A stretch of 46,262 nt of DNA from the NCBI GenBank assembly GCA_013816245.1, contig JACDEU010000018.1, forward strand, positions 1 through 46,262, read 5' to 3'. Position 1 is the stretch's first letter; every line of letters starts with the position of its first letter. This document shows, one piece after another, positions 1-8,142 of the stretch. The notes under the pieces were generated by a model. It did no database searches and was not told the origin of the DNA. It was given only the letters and a program-made list of their open reading frames with translations. The translations under genes and the position numbers were made by a program. The DNA comes from Actinomycetota bacterium. Lineage in GTDB: Bacteria; Actinomycetota; Thermoleophilia; Gaiellales; Gaiellaceae.

Positions 1-113
1 CGTCTTGTGCGTGCGGCGGGAACGGATGAGCTCCGGGACGTCGGTCACGCCGCAGGACACTAGCGGGGCGCGGTTAGGCGAAGGCACCGGCTTTCGCATA
101 GATTTGCTGCTGC

Positions 114-944
114 GTGGTGGGGCACAGTTCAGGGGCGGCGCTGGCAGAGCCGGAGCACACGACGGCTCCCGTCGTGAGGCTCGAGGACGTGCACAAGAGC
201 TTCGGCGACAACGTCGTGCTCGACGGGATCGACCTGACGGTCAACGCGGGACAGGCCCTCGTGATCATCGGCCCGAGCGGCAGCGGTAAGAGCACGCTGC
301 TGCGCTGCGTGAACCTGCTCGAGCCCGTGGACAGCGGCCGGATCTTCTTCGAGGGCGAGGAGATCACCGGTAAGGGCACGAAGGTGCCGGCCGTCCGGCA
401 GCGCATCGGCATCGTCTTCCAGCAGTTCAATCTCTTTCCGCACCTGCGCGCGATCGACAACCTCACACTGGCCGCGCGCCGCGTGGGGAAGATTCCGCGC
501 AAGGAGGCTGAGCAGCGCGCCCAGGAACTGCTCGAGCGCGTGGGGCTGGTCGATAAGGCGCGGAGCTACCCACACCAACTCTCGGGCGGGCAGCAGCAGC
601 GCATTGCGATCGCGCGCGCTCTCATGATGCGCCCACACGTGATGCTGTTCGACGAGGTTACGTCGGCGCTCGACCCCGAGCTCGTCGGTGAAGTGCTGGT
701 CGTGATGCGCGACCTCGCCCGCGACGGGATGACCATGCTGGTCGTCACGCACGAGATGCAATTTGCGCGCGATGTCGGCGACCAGCTGATCTTCATGGAC
801 GAGGGCAAGATCGTCGAGCAGGGGGATCCCGCCGACATCCTCGACCGGCCGAAAGCTGAGCGAACGCGCCGCTTCCTGCGCAGGACGCTCCAGCTTGCGG
901 ACTCTTTGGAAGAGCTCACAATCGAAGAAGGAGGGGTTGAATGA
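114..944 (+). CDS. Polar amino-acid ABC transporter ATP-binding protein (GlnQ/HisP type)
   Basis: This is the cytoplasmic ATPase that powers uptake of a polar amino acid. Visible motifs are Walker [10 protein letters not shown], the Q-loop FQQFNLF, the signature LSGGQQQR, and Walker [14 protein letters not shown] followed by the switch His in VVTHEM. The Walker B region reads DEVTSALD instead of the usual DEPTSALD. Length is 276 residues, slightly above the usual ~245 because of an N-terminal stretch before VVRLEDV, so a later start is possible; I kept the GTG at 114. It overlaps the next gene by four bases (ATGA) and is followed by a binding protein and two permeases, which supports one importer operon. 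The exact substrate cannot be read from sequence. Confidence 0.93.
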   Translation: MVGHSSGAALAEPEHTTAPVVRLEDVHKSFGDNVVLDGIDLTVNAGQALVIIGPSGSGKSTLLRCVNLLEPVDSGRIFFEGEEITGKGTKVPAVRQRIGIVFQQFNLFPHLRAIDNLTLAARRVGKIPRKEAEQRAQELLERVGLVDKARSYPHQLSGGQQQRIAIARALMMRPHVMLFDEVTSALDPELVGEVLVVMRDLARDGMTMLVVTHEMQFARDVGDQLIFMDEGKIVEQGDPADILDRPKAERTRRFLRRTLQLADSLEELTIEEGGVE

Positions 945-1870
945 AGCGCATCACGATCGTCGTCGCCGCGCTTGTGCTTGCGGCGGCGGCGTTCGCGGCC
1001 TGGGGCACGGCCGCACCCGGAGGGAAGGTGGCGGCCCTGGCCGGCCCCACCGCCGCGCCAAAGAAGCCTGCGAAGCCGAAGCTTCCGGCACTCCCGAGCG
1101 ACGTCAAGAAGCGCAAGAAGTGGCTGATCGGGGTCAAGTGCGACTTCGCACCGTTCGGTTTCATCGACGTGCGAGGAAACAACGACGGCTACGACGTGCA
1201 GGTCGCACGTCGCTTCGCGACGCTCGCGTTCGGCAGCAAGAAGAAGGTCGATTTCACGTGTGTGACGACGCCAAGTCGCATACCGACGCTCATGTCGCGA
1301 CGCGTCGACATCATCGTCTCGACACTCACGTGGACGCAGGCTCGGTCAGAGCAGATCGACTTCTCGATCCCGTACTACTCGGCGACGGGGCGCCTGCTCG
1401 TGCCGAACAGCTCAGCGGTGAGAATCGGTAGCCTCGGCGGCAAGACGATCGTGACGACGCGCGGCGCTATCTACGCCACGTGGACGTCGAATTGCTTCAA
1501 GAACTCGACGCTCCTCCAGGTGGACTCGCCTGCCCTTGCCGTCGCAGCGGTCAAGGACGGACGCGCCGACACGTTCATGTTCGACGATGCATTCCTGCTG
1601 GGCGTCGCGACGCAGGACCGTGACCTCCGGCTCACGGGCGACAAGTTCCTGAATGTGCCGTGGGGGATCGGCATCCGCAAGGGCGACACGGCGACGGCCC
1701 GCTGGGTGAATGCTGCCCTGCGCTACATGAAGAAGAAGGATGAGTTCGTGAAGATCCTGAAGGCGAATGCGCCGGCCCGGCTGGTGGGCGACTTCCTCGA
1801 CAACGTCCCGCGACCGAAGAACAACTTTGCCTACCCGGTCGGTAAGGACGTCGCGAGCATCTGTCCCTGA
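941..1870 (+). CDS. Amino-acid ABC transporter substrate-binding protein (SBP family 3)
   Basis: This is an extracytoplasmic receptor of about 309 residues. A basic start and hydrophobic stretch ([16 protein letters not shown]) form the signal peptide. No lipobox Cys is evident, so membrane attachment is unclear. The mature part has the family-3 layout: a first strand [15 protein letters not shown], then [31 protein letters not shown], and a late GIGIRKGD segment typical of glutamate/glutamine/polar amino-acid receptors. Two mature cysteines (VKCDF and FTCV) could pair. It starts at an ATG overlapping the ATPase stop codon and is followed by the permeases. Confidence 0.9.
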   Translation: MKRITIVVAALVLAAAAFAAWGTAAPGGKVAALAGPTAAPKKPAKPKLPALPSDVKKRKKWLIGVKCDFAPFGFIDVRGNNDGYDVQVARRFATLAFGSKKKVDFTCVTTPSRIPTLMSRRVDIIVSTLTWTQARSEQIDFSIPYYSATGRLLVPNSSAVRIGSLGGKTIVTTRGAIYATWTSNCFKNSTLLQVDSPALAVAAVKDGRADTFMFDDAFLLGVATQDRDLRLTGDKFLNVPWGIGIRKGDTATARWVNAALRYMKKKDEFVKILKANAPARLVGDFLDNVPRPKNNFAYPVGKDVASICP

Positions 1871-1924
1871 GGTAGCGCGTCGGAGCGGCCGTCTGACGGC
1901 GGCCGCTCCCGGCGCCATCGGTCA

Positions 1925-2608
1925 ATGACCCTGGTCGCGAGCTTCGACTGGAACTTCATCTGGGAGCACATCCCGGATTTCTGGACGGGGCTGAAGGCGA
2001 CACTGAAGGTGGCGGCGATCGGAATCGGCGGGTCACTTGCGATCGGCATCGTCCTTGGTGCAGCGCGCGCGCACCGGATCCCCGTTCTCAACTGGGTGGC
2101 CGCCGTCTACGTCGAGGTCATCCGGAACACGCCGATCCTCGTCCAGATCTTCTTCATCGCCGGAGGCCTGACGCAGATTCCCGGTCATCCGATCCGGCTC
2201 GAGCCGTTCACGATCGCGTGGCTCAGCGTGATGATCTGGGGCGGCGCGTACAACACCGAGAACTTCCGCGCAGGCTTCGAGGCCGTTCCGTGGCGCTATC
2301 GCGAAGCCGGTCTGGCGCTGGGCTTCAGCCGGATCGCGACGTTCGCCAACGTCACGCTCCCCATCGGCGCCCGCATCGCCCTCCCCTCATCGATCAACAC
2401 CTACGTCTCCGTGCTGAAGAACACGTCGCTGCTCACCGCGATCGGCTTCGCCGAGTTGACCGACACCGCCTACAGCCTGGAGAGTCAGAGCTTCAAGCCG
2501 AGCGAGGTCTATCTCGCGCTGGGCGCCACCTATCTGCTCGTTGTCTGGACGCTGTCCGCGCTCGTCCGCCTGGTTGAGCGACGGCTCGCGATTCCGGAGG
2601 CACGCTGA
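1925..2608 (+). CDS. Amino-acid ABC transporter permease (HisM/GlnP family), first subunit
   Basis: This is an integral membrane permease of 227 residues with about five hydrophobic helices. The segment VIRNTPILVQIFFI is typical of polar amino-acid permeases, and the EAA loop appears as YREAGLALGFSRIATFANVTLP. It lies 55 bases after the binding protein and its stop overlaps the ATG of the second permease (TGATG), so the two permeases are probably translated together as a heterodimer. Confidence 0.9.
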   Translation: MTLVASFDWNFIWEHIPDFWTGLKATLKVAAIGIGGSLAIGIVLGAARAHRIPVLNWVAAVYVEVIRNTPILVQIFFIAGGLTQIPGHPIRLEPFTIAWLSVMIWGGAYNTENFRAGFEAVPWRYREAGLALGFSRIATFANVTLPIGARIALPSSINTYVSVLKNTSLLTAIGFAELTDTAYSLESQSFKPSEVYLALGATYLLVVWTLSALVRLVERRLAIPEAR

Positions 2609-3285
2609 TGCCCGACTGGGCCGACCCGGTAGCTCACTACATGCTCCACCAAGGTCTCTCGGCGACCCTCCGGATCGCGGCGTATGCGGTGGTCGGCAGC
2701 ACGGTCATCGGAGTCCTGCTCGGAACGCTGCTGACGATTCGGTTTCGGCCGCTCCAGGCTCTGATCCGTCTTTACGTTGAAGTCTGGCGAGGGCTCCCGA
2801 TCCTCGTCACGATCTTCCTCGTCTACTTCGCGCTCCCGACGGCACCGGTGATCCACCACAGGTTCGGGGCGATCGCCGGGGCGGCGATCGGGCTGATTCT
2901 CTGGGGGAGCGCGCAAGTCGCGGAGGCGACGCGGGGTGCTGTCCAGTCGATCCCGACCGAGCAGCACGAAGCCGCCGCGGCGCTCGGCTTCGGCTGGATC
3001 GGCCGTCACAAGAGCGTGATCCTCCCTCAGGCCCTGCGGCGGTTGCTGCCCCCGCTCGTGAGCCTGCTCGCCAACATCATCCAGAACACGACGATCGCCT
3101 CGCTCATCGGTGTCACCGAGCTCCTCGCCACGGGACAACGCTCGATCGAGCGGCTGCAGCTCACGCCACCCGGCGACTCGCACGCTTTCGCAATCTATGC
3201 CGCCCTGCTGGCGGCGTTCTTCTGCATCTCGTTTCCGCTTACGCGCCTGGCGATCTATCTCGAGCGCCGACTCGTCTCGCTCTAG
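2608..3285 (+). CDS. Amino-acid ABC transporter permease (HisM/GlnP family), second subunit
   Basis: This is the second membrane permease of the importer, 225 residues. It has the family hallmarks VEVWRGLPILVTIFLVYFALP and the EAA loop HEAAAALGFGWIGRHKSVILPQALRRLLP. It shares the overlap junction with the preceding permease, and the two together complete the expected 2 permeases + ATPase + receptor set. Its 3' end overlaps the convergent small gene on the other strand by four bases. Confidence 0.9.
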   Translation: MPDWADPVAHYMLHQGLSATLRIAAYAVVGSTVIGVLLGTLLTIRFRPLQALIRLYVEVWRGLPILVTIFLVYFALPTAPVIHHRFGAIAGAAIGLILWGSAQVAEATRGAVQSIPTEQHEAAAALGFGWIGRHKSVILPQALRRLLPPLVSLLANIIQNTTIASLIGVTELLATGQRSIERLQLTPPGDSHAFAIYAALLAAFFCISFPLTRLAIYLERRLVSL

Positions 3286-3551
3286 CCGAGCGGAGGCATG
3301 CGCCGCTGCTCTTGCGGCGACTGGGCGCCTAGCCTGCGCCAGCTGAAGCTGCGCGCGCCGTCGCGACCGCTGTCCTGGTTCCCCGGTGCGTCGAAGAACC
3401 ATTTCCACGCCGGCTTGCCTTCGATCGACGAGATGAACAGGAAGAAACCGGCGAGCCCGATCCCGTCGACGAGATGGTGCACAGCCGCACCGACTGCGAC
3501 GACCAGGGCGAGGAAGAGCAGGAGTGACCTCGGCGGCGTGCGGAGCGCCAT
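3282..3551 (-). CDS. Small hypothetical membrane protein (89 aa)
   Basis: The product is not recognised. The N-terminal half holds two hydrophobic segments (LLLFLALVVAVGAAVHHLV and GIGLAGFFLFISS) separated by a short Asp-containing turn. The C-terminal half is polar and Arg-rich (GRDGARSFSWRRLG). It is convergent with the amino-acid permease gene, overlapping by four bases. No partner is evident. Confidence 0.55.
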   Translation of the reverse strand: MALRTPPRSLLLFLALVVAVGAAVHHLVDGIGLAGFFLFISSIEGKPAWKWFFDAPGNQDSGRDGARSFSWRRLGAQSPQEQRRMPPLG

Positions 3552-3608
3552 GCCAGAAGTATCTTCACGCCGGCGATCGGAAAGGTTGCTTTCAGGTTAA
3601 GAAGCGCT

Positions 3609-4107
3609 CTAATCGTCGGGCGGCACGAGTCGGTTGCCTTCGACGCGAAAGCCGGCCTTGCGCAGGAACGGGACAGCAATCTCGACTGCACGCGCGAGGT
3701 TCGTCGCCATCCAGAAGCAGAGCACGGCGAGCGGAAGTTCGACGAGCGCTGCCTCGAACCCGGCCACGACGACCTCGCTCCTAGCCCGAGTCGTGAGCAC
3801 GTCGAACCAGGCGTCGCAGACGAGGAGCGTTCCCGTCACAGCGGCAGCGACCTCGGCGAAGGGCGATCTGCGCGACAGCCAGAGCCGTCGCGATCATGGC
3901 CACGCCGAGCCCGAGATCGAAGCCTCCCCAGGCCACTCGCCAGTGGTTCGCGGTGTAGTTGCGGGGCAGCGTCACGATCAGGAACGTCGCCCAGGGAAGC
4001 AGCACGACCGCGCAGATGAGGAAGGCGGGTGCAATCCAGGGCGGGAGCAGCCAGTGGCCGTGACCCGAGCGGAGTCCCGAACGAGCGCGGAGCTGAAGGC
4101 CACGCAT
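3609..4107 (-). pseudogene. Four-helix membrane protein with an apparent frameshift
   Basis: Two consecutive minus-strand reading frames together make one plausible membrane protein. The 5' part (start at 4107) has the helices APAFLICAVVLLPWATFLIV and DLGLGVAMIATALAVA. The 3' part (ending at 3609) continues in another frame with AEVAAAVTGTLLVCDAWFDVL and VELPLAVLCFWMATNLARAV. The order and the phrase LLVCDAWFDVL match a conserved actinobacterial membrane family known to me only as hypothetical. The frame is lost near 3870-3880, in GTCGCGCAGATCGCC; adding two bases (GC) to the GCGC run would restore LAVARRSPFAEV. Either the gene is broken or the assembly has a 2-base error. Confidence 0.6.
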
Positions 4108-4129
4108 GCGTTCAGCCTAGTGCCCTCGC

Positions 4130-4579
4130 CTATGCGGCTCCGCTTTCGAGCAACTCTTTCAGCTTTGCCTGGTCCTTCGGGATCTGCTTGCGAGCCTGGC
4201 CTTTCGCCACCGGTAGGAGCACCTTGCCGCCGAGCCCATGGGCCTGGAAGTCGATTGCGATCGTCAACTTCGAGCGGGAGCCGTCGCCGATCGGTTCGAT
4301 CGAGATCGTTCCCACTGCGCGCACCGGCCCGTCGAGAACGCGGAACGACGACTGCCGCGGCGGATCGTGCTCGATGACCTCGTAGGTCATCGATCGGTCC
4401 CCACCTGGTACGCGGCGCGTCTCGCGGACGCGCGAGCCGACACCCAGGTGCCCGTCGTCCTGACGCTTGACCGTGACGATCTGGTCCTGCCACTCCCCGT
4501 GTCTCTCGACGTCGTCGAGGTATGCGAAGACGTCCTCCGGCCTCCGGTTGATCTCGATGCTCTCGCTGATCGCAGCCAC
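4130..4579 (-). CDS. SRPBCC-family protein (polyketide cyclase/coenzyme Q-binding fold)
   Basis: This is a soluble 149-residue helix-grip protein. The start SESIEINRRPEDVFAYLDD, the middle VGSRVRETRRVPGGDRSMTYEV and the end LTIAIDFQAHGLGGKVLLP follow the START-like SRPBCC pattern. The ligand is unknown. I chose the GTG at 4579 because AAGGAGG lies a few bases upstream and the domain begins right after it, although the frame stays open further upstream. It is divergent from the peroxiredoxin gene. Confidence 0.75.
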   Translation of the reverse strand: MAAISESIEINRRPEDVFAYLDDVERHGEWQDQIVTVKRQDDGHLGVGSRVRETRRVPGGDRSMTYEVIEHDPPRQSSFRVLDGPVRAVGTISIEPIGDGSRSKLTIAIDFQAHGLGGKVLLPVAKGQARKQIPKDQAKLKELLESGAA

Positions 4580-4725
4580 TGGTGCCTCCTCCTTGGACGA
4601 TGCCTGATAGCCGGAAGGGCGATCTTCGCAGCGATCGCGGGAATCGTCACCCTGCAGGCGGCAACAGCTGCGCGGCGTCGTCCCAGGTAAAGCTTCATTT
4701 GGTATAGCTTTGTTCCACCTGTGAC

Positions 4726-4753
4726 TTGAGAGCAGACCCACGGGGCATAGCTT
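4726..4753 (+). promoter_or_regulatory. Possible promoter of the peroxiredoxin gene
   Basis: TTGAGA (4726-4731) and TAGCTT (4748-4753) are separated by 16 bases and lie 39 bases upstream of the peroxiredoxin ATG. The spacing fits a sigma-70-type promoter but both boxes are imperfect, so this is tentative. Confidence 0.25.
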
Positions 4754-4792
4754 TTCGCCGCACGGGGTTTTTGAAGCCGAAGGAGGCTGGAG

Positions 4793-5452
4793 ATGGCGTT
4801 GCAGATTGGCGAGACGGCACCTGATTTCGAAGCGGAGACGACTGAAGGTCGGATCCGTTTCCACGACTGGATCGGCGACTCGTGGGCTGTCTTGTTCTCC
4901 CACCCCCGGGACTTCACGCCCGTATGTACGACGGAGCTCGGATACATGGCGAAGATCAAGCCGGAGTTCGACCGGCGAAACGTGAAGGTGATCGGTCTTT
5001 CGGTCGATCCAGTCGACAACCACGCCAAGTGGGCAGAGGACATCGCGGACACGCAGGGGACGGCGCCGAACTATCCGATGATCGGCGACGCCGACTTCAA
5101 CGTCTCGAAGCTCTACGGAATGCTTCCTTCCGATACCTCGGGCGATCCCACCAGCCGAACGCCGGCGGACAACCAGACGGTACGAAACGTCTTCGTCGTC
5201 GGTCCCGACAAGAAGATCAAGCTGGTGCTCGTCTATCCGATGACGACCGGTCGCAACTTCGACGAAGTGCTACGCGTCATCGACTCGCTGCAGCTGACCG
5301 CAAAGCACAAGGTTGCGACGCCGGTCAACTGGCAACAGGGCGACCACGTGATCATTGCGGGATCGGTGTCCGACGACGAAGCCAAGGAGACGTATCCCGA
5401 CGGGTGGGAGTCGCCGCGGCCTTACATCCGCATTGTGCCGCAACCGCAATAA
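4793..5452 (+). CDS. 1-Cys peroxiredoxin (Prx6 subfamily)
   Basis: This cytoplasmic thiol peroxidase reduces H2O2, organic peroxides and peroxynitrite. The peroxidatic Cys45 sits in the Prx6 motif HPRDFTPVCTTEL. The Prx6 features GLSVDPVDNHAKWAEDI and a long C-terminal extension (PVNWQQGDHVII ... YPDGWESPRPYIRI) are present, and the 219-residue length fits. Cys45 is the only cysteine, so there is no internal resolving Cys and an external reductant is needed. GGAGG lies 7-11 bases before the ATG. No reductase gene is adjacent. Confidence 0.95.
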   Translation: MALQIGETAPDFEAETTEGRIRFHDWIGDSWAVLFSHPRDFTPVCTTELGYMAKIKPEFDRRNVKVIGLSVDPVDNHAKWAEDIADTQGTAPNYPMIGDADFNVSKLYGMLPSDTSGDPTSRTPADNQTVRNVFVVGPDKKIKLVLVYPMTTGRNFDEVLRVIDSLQLTAKHKVATPVNWQQGDHVIIAGSVSDDEAKETYPDGWESPRPYIRIVPQPQ

Positions 5453-5670
5453 AGACGTTCTAAAGCCCACTCCCAAGCGGTTTAAAAGAAATCCGTCGTG
5501 GTCGCGTGATCGCGGCTATGGTGGGTCTTGCGCATCTAGACCTAGCGCGGAAGCCGCCGAGGCTCCGAGGCTCCGAGGTTCCTCTTCGACTTACGAAACC
5601 TGGCCTGAGTGCATCAGGAGCGCTCGACTCGAGTGCTTCGACCCTGCATAGTGAAAGTTAGGAGCAACGT

Positions 5671-5982
5671 ATGTTTGCGACCGTGAGACGTTACGAAGGC
5701 ATCGACGCGAGCAAGAAGGACGAGCTGACGAAGAAGGTCGGCGAGAGTCTTGCCCCGCGCCTGAGCAAGCTTCCGGGCTTCAGCGGCTATTTCCTCATCG
5801 ACACCGGTGACGGCGTCATGAGCTCGATCGGCATTTTCGACACGTCGACGCAGGCCACCGAGTCCACGCGCGTCGCATCTGAGTGGGTGCGCGACGAGAA
5901 GCTCGAGAGCATCCTGACGCCGCCGAAAGTCACTGACGGCGAGGTCATCGTTCACAAGCTGAACGGCTCGGTCAAGGCGTAA
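5671..5982 (+). CDS. ABM-fold (dimeric alpha-beta barrel) protein
   Basis: This 103-residue protein has the pattern of the antibiotic-biosynthesis-monooxygenase-like barrel: FATVRRYEGID, a helix KDELTKKVGESLAPRLSKLPG, then GYFLIDTGDGVMSSIGIFD and a helix EWVRDEKLESIL. It is the small single-domain type that usually dimerises. An AGGAG sequence precedes the ATG. The substrate is unknown and catalytic activity cannot be inferred. The 218 bases upstream (5453-5670) hold no gene I can support. Confidence 0.7.
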   Translation: MFATVRRYEGIDASKKDELTKKVGESLAPRLSKLPGFSGYFLIDTGDGVMSSIGIFDTSTQATESTRVASEWVRDEKLESILTPPKVTDGEVIVHKLNGSVKA

Positions 5983-6048
5983 GAGCTTTCTGTCGATGCT
6001 GGGGAGGTCCGCGACTCGCGGGCCTTCCCCGGCGCGACGAGGTAAATC

Positions 6049-6219
6049 ATGAAGATCAAGACCACCACGACCACAGGGACCGTCTGGAAAGCAGACGCAT
6101 CCCTCGACGTGAAGCTCAATCCTGTGGAGCTCGGCTCCAAGGAGATCGTCTCCTGGGCGGTTGCGTTTCCGCGGTCCGGAACGCCGACCGCGCACGTCGT
6201 GCCCGACCCCGCTCTCTAG
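6049..6219 (+). CDS. Small hypothetical protein (56 aa)
   Basis: This short frame begins MKIKTTTTTGTVWKADASLD and ends PTAHVVPDPAL. A GAGGT Shine-Dalgarno sequence sits five bases before the ATG, and the frame fills the gap between the ABM gene and the convergent serine hydrolase. It has no cysteine, no hydrophobic helix and no recognised motif. It may be co-transcribed with the ABM gene 66 bases upstream. Confidence 0.4.
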   Translation: MKIKTTTTTGTVWKADASLDVKLNPVELGSKEIVSWAVAFPRSGTPTAHVVPDPAL

Positions 6220-6222
6220 CTC

Positions 6223-7215
6223 CTAGCCCGACAGCTTTTCGGCGAGGAACCGCGCGAGTGGCCACGCACCGTCGGACGTGTTCGAGATCACCGTGTACCT
6301 GATCGTTCTCCCGAGGTCGTGCACGCTGCGAAACGAGACGCCGGCGTCGTAGCCTTCCAACCTCACGACGTCTGAGTCATCGAGCCAAAAGCCAAGGCCA
6401 TAGCCAGGCGCCTCGCTGTGGGGCCGCACCATCTCAGCGAGCGAGTCCGCGGACACGATCCGGCCGGCAAAGAGACTGCTCCAGAAAGAGCTGATGTCCG
6501 CCACCGTGGAATAGATCCCGCCGTCGCCACTGCCGCGCACGGGGAGGTGCAGGACGTTCGTCCTCGAGCCGGCGTCGTTCGTGAGATACCCGATGGCGGC
6601 GCGTCCAGGTAGCTCGTCGGAGCGAAGAAACTCGGAATCGTCCATTCCCGCCCTCTTGCAGACGCGTTGACGGACGAGCTCGTGGAATGGAATGCCGCTC
6701 GTCCGCTCGGCGATCAGCGCGAGGACGACGTAGCCGCCGTTGCAGTACGAGAACTGCTCGCCCGGCGCGAATTTGGCTTCGTGCCCGTCCAGGATTTCCA
6801 GGTACTGCTCGGTGGTCGCAAGCTCATGCACGGGAACGGGCATCACGTAGTCGGTGATCTCGTAATCGGCGTCCTCGTCGAGGTAGTCGCCGATGCCCGA
6901 ACGATGGGACAGCAGATGCTCGACCGTGACGTCGTCCCCGATCAGCGGAAGATCCTGGCCGAGCACCGAGCGTGCCGTCGTCGAGAACTCGAGTGCGCCT
7001 TCCTCGATGAGGCTCACCACCGCGAGCGCAGTGAAACCCTTGGCACCGCTCGCGATCGCGAACTGCGTGTCGACCGTGTTCGGGATCTCGTGACCACGAT
7101 GGGCGAGCCCGTACGCTTTGGCGAGCTCGGGCTCGTCGTCACGGTCGATGCGCACGACACCGGAGAAGGCGTGCGTAGCGGCGAGCTCGTCGATTTCGCG
7201 CCCCAGCGATTGCAT
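6223..7215 (-). CDS. Serine hydrolase of the class C beta-lactamase/PBP4* family
   Basis: The 330-residue protein has the SxxK motif ASGAKG (Ser56, Lys59) and a YxN motif as YCNGG (Tyr157, Asn159), the two hallmarks of the serine beta-lactamase-like fold. LLSHRSGIGDY is the typical helix following the active site. No signal peptide is visible, so it is probably cytoplasmic. Family members include esterases, D-amino-acid peptidases and beta-lactamases; the substrate cannot be chosen from sequence. It is divergent from the GNAT gene. Confidence 0.88.
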   Translation of the reverse strand: MQSLGREIDELAATHAFSGVVRIDRDDEPELAKAYGLAHRGHEIPNTVDTQFAIASGAKGFTALAVVSLIEEGALEFSTTARSVLGQDLPLIGDDVTVEHLLSHRSGIGDYLDEDADYEITDYVMPVPVHELATTEQYLEILDGHEAKFAPGEQFSYCNGGYVVLALIAERTSGIPFHELVRQRVCKRAGMDDSEFLRSDELPGRAAIGYLTNDAGSRTNVLHLPVRGSGDGGIYSTVADISSFWSSLFAGRIVSADSLAEMVRPHSEAPGYGLGFWLDDSDVVRLEGYDAGVSFRSVHDLGRTIRYTVISNTSDGAWPLARFLAEKLSG

Positions 7216-7255
7216 ACCGGCACGGTACAGCTGTCAGCGAGGTAGAAGTTCTGCC

Positions 7256-7741
7256 ATGGACCTCGTGATTTCAGTCGACGATCCCGGAGCCGACGACGTG
7301 CAGGCCCTTCTCGAACGGCATCTGGCGTTCGCCCGGGAACTGACCCCGCCCGAGCACGTGCACGCTCTTGAAGTCGACAATCTTCTGGACCCGGCGATCA
7401 CGTTCTTCAGTGCGCGGCGAGCCGGCCTGCTGCTCGGTGTCGGAGCGCTCAGCCGGCTGAACGATGCCCACGCCGAGCTCAAGTCGATGCACACGAATGA
7501 GGCCGCAAGAGGGCTCGGAGTGGGACGTGCGATCGTCGATCACATCCTGGTCTTCGCGGCCGTGCAGAACTACGAACGAGTAAGCCTCGAGACCGGCACC
7601 ATGGAGGCGTTCGCCCCTGCTCGCTTCTTGTACACGAAGGTCGGGTTCGTTCCGTGTAAGCCCTTCGCCGCTTACACGGCGAATCCTCACAGCGTCTACA
7701 TGACCATCGAGGTAGGCCCCCGTCGTATGCTCCGCTCGTGA
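7256..7741 (+). CDS. GNAT-family N-acetyltransferase
   Basis: This is a predicted acetyl-CoA-dependent transferase of 161 residues. The acetyl-CoA-binding motif A is ELKSMHTNEAARGLGVGRAIVDHIL, carrying the R/Q-x-x-G-x-G/A signature as RGLGVG. It is followed by the strand RVSLETGTMEAFAPARFLYTKVGF of motif B. I chose the ATG at 7256 because the domain starts there; the frame is open upstream but overlaps the divergent hydrolase gene. Its stop overlaps the next GTG start (GTGA). Confidence 0.88.
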   Translation: MDLVISVDDPGADDVQALLERHLAFARELTPPEHVHALEVDNLLDPAITFFSARRAGLLLGVGALSRLNDAHAELKSMHTNEAARGLGVGRAIVDHILVFAAVQNYERVSLETGTMEAFAPARFLYTKVGFVPCKPFAAYTANPHSVYMTIEVGPRRMLRS

Positions 7742-8142
7742 ATCCCGCCCTCCGCGTGCTGTTCCGCATCCTCGGGATCGGCGCGCTGGTTGCCGGCGGG
7801 ATTGCCGTTGCGCTCGCCGCGCTCGCCGGGGCGATCCTGTTCGGACCGCTCGTCTTCTGGATCGCCTGGAACGTGCTCGACTTCGGGCACGCGCTCGGCC
7901 TGCCCGAGCTCGGCTTCTGGGGGATCGTGCTCGCGACGCTCTTCCTCGTGGTCGGCTGGTTCCCAAAGGTCGTGATCACCGCGATCGTCTTCCTCGTCGA
8001 GCCCTCCTGGTTTCACGGCTCCACCCAGGTGCACTGGCCCGAGCCCACTTTTCGGAACTTCGTCGCCGTCGCGCTCCTGGCGCTACTCGCATCGCGGCCG
8101 CATGCGCACGCGCAGGGACACAAGCGCCGGAGCAAAGGCTGA
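7738..8142 (+). CDS. Hypothetical membrane protein (134 aa)
   Basis: Three or four hydrophobic segments are visible: ILGIGALVAGGIAVALAALAGAILF, LVFWIAWNVLDF, FWGIVLATLFLVVGWFP and VVITAIVFLV. A basic tail (HAQGHKRRSKG) follows. The GTG start overlaps the GNAT stop, indicating translational coupling. The family is not recognised. Confidence 0.65.
   Translation: MNPALRVLFRILGIGALVAGGIAVALAALAGAILFGPLVFWIAWNVLDFGHALGLPELGFWGIVLATLFLVVGWFPKVVITAIVFLVEPSWFHGSTQVHWPEPTFRNFVAVALLALLASRPHAHAQGHKRRSKG

Noticed and set aside
5-289. Arg/Gly-rich frame at the left edge
   Set aside because: It overlaps the ABC ATPase in another frame and has no recognisable motif. A partial gene ending at the TAG at 61-63 in frame 1 is possible but too short (20 codons) to support.
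2530-3408. 292-codon minus-strand frame across the amino-acid permease
   Set aside because: Arg/Glu-rich composition typical of antisense frames; the permease on the other strand has clear motifs.
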